This document shows, piece after piece, positions 1-10,513 of a stretch of DNA of 64,000 nucleotides. The stretch is from Schistosoma haematobium (lineage: Eukaryota; Platyhelminthes; Trematoda; Strigeidida; Schistosomatidae). Under the pieces are notes generated by a model. That model ran no database searches and was not told the DNA's origin. It was given only the letters and a program-made list of their open reading frames with translations. A program made the position numbers and the translations under genes. The stretch spans positions 21,683,809 through 21,747,808 of the forward strand of contig NC_067197.1 of the NCBI RefSeq assembly GCF_000699445.3, read 5' to 3'. The first letter of the stretch is position 1. Each line of letters opens with the position of its first letter.

Positions 1-1032
1 TTAAATTTCTTAATCAACACAACTTATGGATTATTCGAATCAACCTATTTGGTTTTTACCAAATCTGAAACATAAGTTTATTTGTTTGCTTAAACCCAGT
101 ATTGAAATAAATAAGAATGACACTTCTTTTAGAAATAAACAATTCGATTTCATTACAGTTCTTCTCTATTAATTAGTGTATTTCATAAACTGAACTAATA
201 TATCTTATATATATATGGAGAGAGAGAGTAGGAATGCTGACTACATTTATTTTTTCGTAATCCATATTGTTTTGTCATTACGATTGTCACAGTTACTGTG
301 ATATTTTATTTTGCTCACTTAGGCCTTACCCTAATATAGAGTAGATCTAATTAAACATAATATTCTTTGTTTGTATGTGTTCTGATTTACTCTTTAGTAA
401 ATCGGATTCACGTGATTTAACCATAACACACCAATTTGGATCACACATTGTTTCTCAATTTTTATCTAATCTTTCAACTTCATTAATGGTTTATTTTATG
501 TGTTCAAAACGTAATTGACTTAATATTTCGTATTTCTAATATATAAAGCTAACTAACACAATCATAGATTATATACATATATCTTATATTGTTCATTTTA
601 TCATTATGATTATGAATTTGTAACTATAGTGTTTGAAGACAAAGTTATTTTCTCGAATGTTCTTTCGATATATAATAATCGTTAATATTGATATATTTTC
701 ATTTCCAGATAACATATAATAAAAGAAAACCATAATATAGAAGCATCTTATTAGTTCATAGAAACAATCGAGTTTATTTTACATATTGTTTGATTATTTT
801 AATTACTATTTATCAATTTTCTTATACATTTCTATGAAATTTTTCTATTCATTATTTGATTTGCTCATATATAAAAGAAAATACCCTATGAACAATTTGT
901 TTTTTATATTTAATGTCCAATTAATAAATGATTACTACCCTGTATCAATTATAGATAAATCTATAAAATACTGATGAAAACAAATGATTCTCTTTCTTTT
1001 TTCAAAATATACTTTCTCATTACATATTTATT
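1..1032. other. AT-rich intergenic or intronic DNA
   Basis: No gene recognised. The stretch is dominated by A/T with many stop codons in all frames. It holds a short GA-rich tract near 217-232. The 62-codon frame at 786-974 is made of Phe, Tyr, Ile and Leu, as expected from translating random AT-rich DNA, so I do not call it a gene. Confidence 0.6.
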
Positions 1033-1201
1033 CTCAGAAGAGGTTTTGTGGATATTATAGTAATTTCAAGGGTTAAGATCATGAGTCAGTTGAAGCTAGA
1101 TCACCATGGAAAACCTGGAAGCACTGGACGGCTGTTTCGTCCTATTGTGGGACTCTTCAGCAGTGCGCATCCACGACCTCGCCCCCTGCGAGATTCGAAG
1201 A
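1033..1201 (-). mobile_element. tRNA-derived hammerhead SINE, 3' half
   Basis: Read on the minus strand this is the end of the tRNA-like region, then the hammerhead core and the 3' tail of the SINE family found more than 20 times in the window. The element is cut in the B-box area (GCGAGATTCGAA on the plus strand near 1189), where it joins unrelated AT-rich sequence. The tail reaches the GTGGATATTATAG motif and ends near TCAGAAG at 1034. The higher GC content stands out against its surroundings. Confidence 0.85.
1121..1166 (-). ncRNA. Hammerhead ribozyme core in SINE
   Basis: On the minus strand the core reads CTGAAGA (fits CUGANGA), stem II GTCC/GGAC with loop CACAATA, then GAAA, a very short stem III ACAG/CCGT with one A-C mismatch, the GTC cleavage triplet and CAGTGC, which pairs perfectly with GCACTG before the core to form stem I. 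All conserved core residues are present. Activity is inferred, not shown; the mismatch in stem III may weaken it. Confidence 0.7.
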
Positions 1202-4200
1202 TTGATTTTTGAGTATATCTGTGAAGAAAGAAATGTGAGACACTGGAAGATTTAAATAGCAATTAGTTAAACAATCACTTTAACAGTCCTTAGTTTATTA
1301 TTTAATTATTATGTAAATCTGTAACTAAGTACAAATTTGTGCGGCCGGATTTGAACCATACATTTATCAGGCAACGTGGTAATATTAAATTATTGTTCGA
1401 AATGAAATAAATATAGTGAGATTTAAATCAGTAAGCATTGAAACTAGGATAAGTTAAATACAGTGTCATCACTGCATGGTTTTTTATTTCATAGTCATAA
1501 TTATAATTAAACACGAAATTGTGCTACCAGATCACATTTAGGCTTAACATTTTACTTGATATATCGACTTACAATTCACTATTCTACTACAAAGATCAAC
1601 ATACAAAGTGATAAAAAAGTATTCTTCCTCATAATTTCAGAATTCAATGAATATATACGCTAAGTCATAATAAACAATTATATTAAGATTCCATTTTATG
1701 CTTTAACTGGATCAAAATACATTATCAACAAATGACTACTGATCACTGGTAAATAATTTCACGTAGGCTAATTTCTGTCTTGGTGATAAAATACTTAACC
1801 AAATTAACAGTCAATCCCAAATGATGTTTGATGTGAAATATAATAATGAATGCCAAGTTGGGTTGAGTTACGTTAGTTATTTTTATGATTCAGTGACTAA
1901 AATAATTGTGTAATAGAAAAATTTCATAAAGCAACTAAGTTTAAAAATATTTTGGCTAATTTTTTGTGATGTATTTCGTTTATTGTTCTTGTGTGACTAA
2001 GAAAACAATTTCGTGCTAGTATAACAAAGAGTAAGAGCCAAATCTTTCTCATTTATGTTATCCCCTTGACAGTGGTTTAGCAGTATAAATAACATAGGAA
2101 ACGAACTAATATTACATTCCTTATCATACTGAAAAATCTTGAAAATTGATGTTCGTTTTACTATACTCATTACTTATTTGCTATACCATATTCAGAATAT
2201 GTTCAAGTATTTTTCTGATTTTTGTTACCTGACAAATACCGTGTTACTAAATAAATAGGTAGAAGTAAACTATACAGGCGACCTTGAGCGACTTATCAGC
2301 TGATCAAAAACCAGAGTTTAGTTATAGAACAATTTATAATAAAATTAGAACGAATAAACAGTATGAACGTGATTAATGATTCTTTACACGTTGAATTATT
2401 GATATAAACGTAAAATAAACGAGTGCTTGCGTTTTATTAGAGCCTGTGCGATCGAATTGTTAAATATCGTTTAAACAGTCTAGAAACAGGAAAATATTAA
2501 TATACGATCTCAGAATGTAATAATTATATAATAAAACAGGCATTAATTTCCCGTAGGATAGTTCTGACAACTCAACCTCCCACAAATTCTGTCTGATATG
2601 ACAGTTATTCCTTATAAAAAAGAATCAAGTCTTGACGTTAGGACTAGAGCAACAGAATTTTGTGGATTTATATTATTCAGTACTTATGCAAATAGTTGTC
2701 TGCATTTAAATTTCGAAGACTTTCAAGTTACTCCGAAAAATCCATAAACCCCTACTGATATACCATCTGAACTTTAAATCTATTTTTTCTCTGGAATACT
2801 AATAAATATTTCGTCATTTTTACAGTTGGTCAACTTTTTTTCTGTTACTTGTTCTTGTTATGACCATTATTTTCCTTATCATCAAAGTAGCCACCGATTT
2901 CTTACATAGCTCATGATAATTTCCAAGTTATTCGTCAATGACTTTTGAATATCAATGAACAATCTAAGATTTGATCTGACAGATTTTATCGGTTTGGCTC
3001 TGTAGTTTACTTTCACTACAAACCCTAATCATGTTGACATGAACATAATATTATTATGATTTTATTGTTATCCTCGCAATTACTATTTAAATCCATAGTG
3101 ATAATGTAGTTTTATTTATGTCATGGATTTATTTTTCTAATGAATTCACCTGTTTAATTTTGTTAAACACAAATCATTTTTTAAATTTTATTCCATAAGT
3201 CAAAAATACTACAGTAAATGTTTTGAAATTAGGAAAAAAAGAATAAAAGTTACAAGTTGATCTTCTTTCACTATTTCAATGTGTGTACTTCTACACATGT
3301 GGTTTATTGTCTGAAGCAAGCATATGACCATTGATAGGATCGATTACTTTATTCACAAGTATAAATATATCCTGTAATAAGGGTAATTTTATGTTAGTTT
3401 TCAGGAAAACTAGACTTTGTTTTTTACAGGCTGAACAGAAAAGCTCAATCCTTTAAGCCAACCACGCAAGTATTAAGAAATTTGGTGAATCGTTTAACTC
3501 TATATGTCTATATAATTTATCTCTTATCCATTAAATAAAACAGGTTAGTAGGTGAAACAGTCTAGATTGGAGCGATAAGGCCTAAACATGCCTAAAATGC
3601 ATTATCTCATGTCAATATATTATTAGTTAGCCTACTTAGTTATTTTATCACATCTGTGGAATTTTCATTTTTTTTTCATTATTTTGATATTTGAATTAGG
3701 AATTCTGTACCTTTCTGAAGATACACAATCTGTACATTGTTTGGAATGAGTATACCTAAAACTAATATTTATCATATATAAAACTTAAATGTGCCTATAA
3801 CGTAGCTTTCATGTTATACATCAGGCATATTTCTCTACATTTACATTTTAGAAAATTTAAAACAAGTTTCAAATAACAAGTATGTAACAGTTAATTAGAT
3901 AATGAAACTTAATTATTATCAAATTACACTATATATGTATGGTCAAAAACCTATATTCACACGATCACGTTTTATAAACGCTTCAAATTGTATATTATGA
4001 TTTTATATTAACAGTTTGTAAATTAGCTCTGTTTTTACAAAAAACACATAGGCATTTATCGTCTGAAAAAAATTTTCATGTACATTTCACAGGCTGTTAT
4101 TTCACCTTGAATCCGATTATGATGAGGAAGTGATTTCATTGATTTTATGAAATCGTTTAGTTGTAAACCACTTAGATTATTGGCACAATGAATTTTGATG

Positions 4201-4388
4201 AAAAGCTAATTATTTGTGATAATTGATATGACTTTACTAATCAGTTATGTTGGTTAAGTACTGACATTCGTGATGTCAAAATTGACATCATGAAGTAATT
4301 TCTTAGTTTACATCATGGACTGACTTTATTTAAACTGAAACTGGAAATCAAGGAGGATTGAATGAATATTTCTCTCTATTATTAGACA
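1202..4388. other. AT-rich DNA without recognised gene
   Basis: I see no coding region, RNA gene or clear repeat here. Sequence is A/T-rich with stops in all frames and small homopolymer runs. Confidence 0.5.
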
Positions 4389-4476
4389 TGTAAGCCGTTG
4401 AATACCTACTGCAAAGTCTGAAAGTTTAGTGTGTGCAGCAAGACCGAAGGTCCTGGGTTCAATCCCTGGTGAGGTT
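4389..4476 (+). mobile_element. SINE tRNA-like fragment
   Basis: The segment ends with a tRNA-like module: GAAGGTCCTGGGTTCAATCC near 4446 matches the B-box part of the SINE (RGTTCRANNC). The sequence before it only loosely matches the usual A-box region. The hammerhead and tail are missing, replaced by a TTA tract. This variant has GACCGAAGGTCC, as in the 41.7 kb and 58.6 kb copies, rather than GACTGATAGGTCC. Confidence 0.55.
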
Positions 4477-4500
4477 ATTATTATTATTATTATTATTATT
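4475..4500. repeat. (TTA)n microsatellite, likely retroposon tail
   Basis: About eight TTA units. On the minus strand they read (TAA)n directly after AATAAAGC, so they are best explained as the 3' tail of the minus-strand retroposon at 4501-4915. Confidence 0.75.
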
Positions 4501-4915
4501 AGCTTTATTCAATATTATATTTTTGGTACAATATAGAATTCTCAGCGTAAAGTATTTCAACAAGTTTCCGTTTCTTTCTTCTTGGTCGGTCCTGGCGATA
4601 AATATTGAGTAATCGCCAGTTAGATGTTAGCACTTCAGTGAATGAACATCTGAATAATGTGCATTCTTTTCGTTGTATATTGCCAGCAACCACATTGTCT
4701 CTTATTGAGTTTTTTTGTAACTTTGTCAACGAAAGGTTGTACACTTTTCAGAAACGCAGCAGGATAGGTTATGCGATTAATAAACATAATGATATATTAA
4801 AACAAACAAAAATCTATAACTTGTTGAAATATCTGGATGGCAGGAGCAGGTAGCCCAGATGCTCAAGCAGGCCGCCCTTACAGAGGTTGTGGATGCTCAC
4901 TATTAAATTTCAGGA
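4501..4915 (-). mobile_element. Unclassified retroposon with TAA tail
   Basis: The stretch 4835-4900 is much richer in GC than its surroundings and the whole block looks like one dispersed unit. Read on the minus strand it runs from a GC-rich 5' end to AATAAAGCT at about 4508-4500 and then a (TAA)n tract, the layout expected of a retrotransposed transcript with a polyadenylation-like signal. Two overlapping short frames (4505-4744 minus, 4605-4853 plus) cross it, but neither resembles a known protein. I recall similar sequence as a common schistosome repeat but cannot name the family. Confidence 0.5.
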
Positions 4916-7803
4916 CTAAATATCTATCTACTTCTTACTGAATTTGGTCGATTGTCCGACTAAGGCTAATCTGTGATGAGAACTAAGAGACTCAAAAATC
5001 TCCACAAAGCCTATACTAATAACAAGGGTATAGATAAATAATATCACATTTTAAGTACACCTACTTGTAAGTAGTTCAAAAAGTAGCCTCAATAAAATCG
5101 AATTTTATCTTGTCTTTAGTGTTGAAAAGTATACTTTGTTAGGCTATAGTCTAAAAGGTATCATACAGAATATCTTGTTTCATAAATGTGTGAATCAGTA
5201 GCAATATATGTACAATTGAATCCGGAAAACTTTATTAGAATATTCTTTTACTTTATTTTCCTTTACAGATTTAATAACAATCTGAAAAATGAACTTTATG
5301 AAATCAGAAAAATCGTTTAAGTCCGTACACATGAAATTGGTTTTCGATGTTAGAATTTGTAAAAGAGTAAATTAATATTTTATAATTATGTTAAAAAAAT
5401 AATAAAACATCTCATTATTAAAGTTGAGATAGAAAACAAAATGATGAAGAAATATGACGATATGACTATCATTATTTCAACCTGACAACTGTTTTGGATA
5501 CAGGAATAATGAGTTTAAGGGAAAATTATACTACTTAATTACACACATGATAATACTTCTTGTCAATTTTCATCTTGCAAATCTGGGCACGACAGTGGAT
5601 GACTGTAGTGGAATTAACATTTGGCCGATATCTATTTTCGTCCGTCACTAGATCACTTACAATTAACGTGAAGATCGATAGTCGTACTACTACTACTAAA
5701 GATAATATTTTCTTCCAGTATCATTTACTGAACGCGTAAAGTTCGTAAGATTAATCAAATAATAAATCGGGTAACAGTAGATAATTTTCATTATCAAGTG
5801 AATAAGATAAAATCCTCTGTACTGAAAAATCAGTTTCGTTATACTTGTATCAACACACTGGAAAATATTCATTCGGGTGTACCATAGATATTTAATTTAA
5901 TTTCATAGAAAGTAGTATATATGACCAACTTACATCCAGTAATACTCCGTTGCAAAATCATACTATCTTGTGACCTGAAGTCTTAGGAAATTTCCGATTT
6001 GGCTGCTCTTCACATAGAAATTACAATATCTGATAACTAGAAAAAAGAAACTGAAAAAAAATCCCTATCTAATAAACGTTAATATTTTCTACGTTATTGA
6101 CGGATTTATTAACTGTTCCAATAAACTTGAATAACAACTCTTGGAAATTCGATTTCATTTTAATTATCAAGTCTATACTTATCACCAGCTCTTTTTATTC
6201 AACCCATCGTTACATAGATCATTTCCATTATCGAAATATTTATAGTGAGAGGATGAATTTTAATCATTTATGTATTCGCAGAAGTTATTAAACTCATAAG
6301 TCAAAGAAGGTATATGGAAATCAAAGTGAATAATTATAATGAATTAATGATGATAATAGTTCTGGACCATGATTTTTCACAAGAACAAATTCTTACACAT
6401 CTTTGCTTTAATTACAATCATGCTATCTAGGTAGTCACTTTAAGTGATTATAATATGAACTAGATCCATTTACATTTCTAGCTCAGTGGTTAGTAAGTTT
6501 TAAGGTGAATGCTACTTTCTTTTGAAGCTCAGTATGATTATCGTTTGGTGGAAGATTTCAAAAAGATTTATTGAAAAATGTCAACTAACACGAAACCTAG
6601 AGTTGGAGCTTCCACTGTTTATACCCAACTACTAAACGACTAATATATATTGCAGGATATTGTTGAGTCAATTCGTGTAGTGATTACATTACAAATGTAT
6701 TGATGATAGTATTAAAACAATTACTAGGAAGTGAATAGCATATGATCAGTTGTTGTTAAGTGGTCAGTAAATATAAATATAAACCACACAAGCCTGTTAA
6801 AACCGTTAGGCTTCTAATTAAACTTATTCTGGACCGGATGCTCACCATATTTTATCCTCAGTTATTTTAAAATACAAAATAGTGATCATTCACTATTGTT
6901 ATAAAAACCAATCTGTTCTCTCAGTTGTTTTGACCTCGGTGACTATAACGTCTCGTCAAATTTTCCGGAGTTTGGTCAAAAGCATAACAATAAACAAGAA
7001 TATATTTCAATCAGTGATAAAATGTTAGCCAGGAAATTTAAGTCCATTTTGAAAAATAACTTGATACTTGTCGGTTCTCAACGGTCAATGAGCTAATATA
7101 GTATTATTATGCAAAAGTGTTTTATAGATATTTCTATGTTCTATATATTCACTATCGTGAAAACTAGATAGTTTAACTAGCTGTATCGTATTTATCGGAA
7201 GATATTAATGTAATCAACTTATTACCAAAATGTGAAAATATACTAGGCTATTCTCATCAACTGTACATATTCCCTAGTAAGAGTTATGGTAAATAGAAAG
7301 AAAACATTCAAAGTAAAACTTTTAATTCAGGCAACATTATCAACAGCTTATAAATTAATTTTACATTGTACATCATACAAACAAATTTCTTTACGTCACT
7401 ACATTTCTAGTAGTTATGTTGGTTATATCTATCTATAACCTCTCTCAGTAACCGACATAATTATTTATCACTTGATAACTTACACATAAAATAGTCACCA
7501 GATGTCTGAAGACTAGTTGGACTAAGGGTACAATTCAAAAATCCGAAACGAATAATTTTTTCTCAAGTTAAACTGCATCACGAATGAAAATTAACTAGAT
7601 AACCAATAAACATTGAATATCACTGGATAATTTTTTTCGATTTTAGTACAAAACTTCATAATAGTGTACACCGATCATCCATCAACTGATTGAATCCACT
7701 AGATAAAGCAAGAGGAAAATATGTTTAATTCAGTGAGTTTATATTCAATCGTTAATATTTCTAACATCATTTAATTTCTCATAGTTACTTAGTTTTACCA
7801 GAA
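4916..7803. other. AT-rich DNA without recognised gene
   Basis: No feature supported. The 64-codon frame at 6097-6291 has no recognisable motif. A short run of CTA units is present near 5685-5698. Confidence 0.5.
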
Positions 7804-7837
7804 GTGTTTAAATGACTGGCGATAACCAACCTATTTT

Positions 7838-7996
7838 GGTGGAGTTTTGTTCTCTGAGCTGGATGGTTTGGTCGTGGAGCTTTCATCGTTCTTCTGAACG
7901 ACATCATCAGCACAAACTTCAGACAGATGATTTCGTTCAGAAGAACGATGAAAGCTCCACGACCAAACCATCCAGCTTAGAGAACAAAACTCCACC
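7838..7996. repeat. Long foldback hairpin, 71-bp arms
   Basis: The arm 7838-7908 is the reverse complement of 7926-7996 with only about two non-Watson-Crick positions (one G-T type, one A-C type), around a loop of 17 bases (7909-7925). The arms are richer in GC than the flanks. The 66-codon frame at 7812-8012 only reads through the hairpin and is not evidence of a protein. The bases after the right arm (to about 8047) recur in decayed form near 40481-40570, so the hairpin is part of a dispersed repeat. It could be a foldback or MITE-type element. Confidence 0.85.
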
Positions 7997-8439
7997 CAAA
8001 TCATCCACCTGAGCTACAAATCTTCTCCAGCATCTCGATAACCAACCTAGAAATTAGTTTTAAAAAAATGAATAATTTTCATGATTGTTTAAAAATAAGC
8101 CATGAAGGATGACTATAGAATTTTTATGAACACATATATGACATCTTCATTGGTAAAGTTATGCATATTAAGCTGATTCATAGATGACATTCCACAATAC
8201 AGTGAAATCAACTGCCAAATGGTCAAAACTCTGAATTGTTGGTTCAAGCCTTACAATTAAACTGGTGCTAAAAATACAACTGGCTGACAAAGCATCAATT
8301 ATTTTGCAATACATAAACATTCATGCAAAAACAAACATAACTAAAAGTTTTAAAAGTTTGAATTTTCTCATTCTTGGTTTTCATGTTTGAATTTTTTGGC
8401 ACAGATGCATTATCGACAGATAGAGTCAATATAGCTGAT

Positions 8440-8526
8440 TTGTTGAAACCCTAGGTTATAAATACATTTAGGAGATGAGTCCCAAATGTGACAAAATGTG
8501 CTCTCTGAGTTGCACTGTTGACCACA
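8440..8526 (+). mobile_element. Decayed Sm-alpha-type SINE (hammerhead part)
   Basis: GATGAGTCCCAAATG at 8474, followed by ACAAAATGTGCTC and TTGCACTGTTGACCAC, follows the order of the Sm-alpha hammerhead: CTGATGAGTCCCAAATAGGA, GAAACGCG, cleavage site, then the TCCACTGCTAGCCAC tail. The GAAA box is now CAAAA and the start of the core is AGATGA, so the ribozyme should be dead. Confidence 0.6.
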
Positions 8527-8829
8527 ACCTATAGAATTCAAAGTTATGTGTAACATATGAGACAAGTTTTGTTGATTACCAGTTGGTCAATGAAATTAAA
8601 ATTCAACTTTCAAGTTTGATTCTAACCCATGATATCTTAGAAATGAAAAAGATATATTAAAAAGAACGTTGTCAGTTAAACCCCTGCAGAGTGTCACACA
8701 AAGCACAAATATTCTACAGAAACGAAAGAGAAAGGTTTTAGCTAGGTCTGAAGTACTGATCGGTATTACGTGGCTTACTGATCAGGTTCGTTTTAAAAAC
8801 CAAAAGGTTGGGATCATAAAAACTTAAGA

Positions 8830-9205
8830 ATACTATTTTTAAAATAGTTTCTATAATTAACATTTCTTTGATTTGGTTGGAAACGTCTAATACATAATTG
8901 AACACATCATGCTTAATGAAGGTTCATCAAAATGAAATGATGATTTCGCTATGATCTACCAGTTCAGTTCAATCACAAATACACATACCTTAACGTTTAA
9001 CACAACCACCTACATAAGTGAGATTTGAATTGTGTAAGAAGCTTTATTCTATGTGTTAAATGAATCGGCACATAAATCATGCTGTGTACAAAATAATTGG
9101 GTGATCCAAACAAATAAATTTGGGAAGTGACTTTTGTTAGGTAAGTAATTTACCTATTAACAATATCCTTCTCACACTTGATCTATCACCAGGTCTATCA
9201 GACTT
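8830..9205 (+). repeat. Unclassified dispersed repeat, copy A
   Basis: The reverse complement of about 21260-21690 matches this stretch over most of its length, for example TCATCAAAATGAAATGATGA and ACCTTAACGTTTAACA. The matches are interrupted by substitutions and small indels, so the copies are old. No protein frame or tRNA-like module is visible. The family is not recognised. Confidence 0.7.
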
Positions 9206-10010
9206 AATAAGTAAATTATTTGACTTTCAACAAGTGATTTAACGCTTCGAATCTTATAACACCTATTTCTGTTTGGAAAAGAAATATAATGATAACCTTC
9301 GAATTTCAATAAAACTTTGATTATTTTGATGGCTTTTCAAAGAAATATGGAATATAGTTAGTGTAGTAAAAAGGGGGCATTAAAGAGTCGGTTTTATGTA
9401 ATACTCAAGAAAACAATTAGATACGGCGTGGCGTTCATAAAAAACTACACTTTAAAATGTAGATAAACATATCTCTTGCATAATCTTAATTTTCATTCCT
9501 ATAGCTAATTCCCAGAGCTTCAAGGTAGAAGCATGAATAAAAGCTTCAGTATTCACCAAATATTTTTTTCTATGTTGCAAATGGCCATTGTCGACATGAC
9601 AAACCATAAATGCGCTTGATTAAATTTCTAACATCTTTAACTAAGTAAGATATTTAGAACTTTATGTACGTCGGTGGGTGATTTTACAGACGGTACTTTA
9701 GTGACCGAGTATCAAATTGTATCTTTCCAGTTGTTAATAAAATATGTCCAGTCATTTAGAAGCTGTCACCATTATCTTCTCTAAATGACAAAATTTTCAA
9801 TTTCGTACACGTTCAATTCATAATTCATTAATCTATAGGTAATGACATCACGAGTTCAATTCATTGTTCTTACGGATTAAGCATTAATTAACTGTTTAAA
9901 CTATCAATTCAAATCGAGAAGCTACACGTTTATAGTGCACAAAATCTACTGAAATGATAATTTGGACCAAATTATACAGCTTTTTATGTAAATTATATGT
10001 GTTATAACTT
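9206..10010. other. AT-rich DNA without recognised gene
   Basis: Nothing beyond AT-rich background is visible. Confidence 0.5.
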
Positions 10011-10513
10011 GTGACCCTGCTGCCCCTATCAATACATATAACGTGATGATACCGCCAATTAGGGAACAGTGTCTTATTGACCGACCAATGACACGTAAAC
10101 CCGTACGAGTAGTCTAGATTCCTTATCGGGTCTGCTTCCTATCTAGCTCTGCCTGTTAAGTCCAGAACACCGATCTCAGCCTTTGCGATACGAATCATGT
10201 ATTTTAAACATACTCGGATTATATGCAAACCAAACGGATCACATTGTACCATAAAATGGAAAATAACATTTGCACAAGATCTAGCTGAAGTGGCTGCGAA
10301 TGCGGGAGACTGAAATTAATAGACTGGGCAGAACTCAAGAACGATAAATTATACAATAATAGTTTATGAGTCAAAATAAAGCTTATGATAAAAGGAACAT
10401 GAATATGCATAGTTAAGCTACTTAACAATTATACAATAAGAAAATATATATTGTATTGGTCCATAAATAGTTCTCAAGAGTTACCATTCATAATTCTCAT
10501 CGGGATATAACAA
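10011..10513. mobile_element. Possible solo LTR (Gypsy-like)
   Basis: A block starting TGTGACCCTGCTGCCCC and ending near ATATAACA at 10513 has terminal TGT/ACA and a GC-richer first half (10011-10200). No second copy is seen in the window, and no gag or pol frame lies beside it, so a solo LTR is the simplest reading. I could not find a clear target-site duplication, and the right boundary is a guess. The 69-codon minus frame 10219-10428 inside it has no recognisable motif. Confidence 0.35.
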
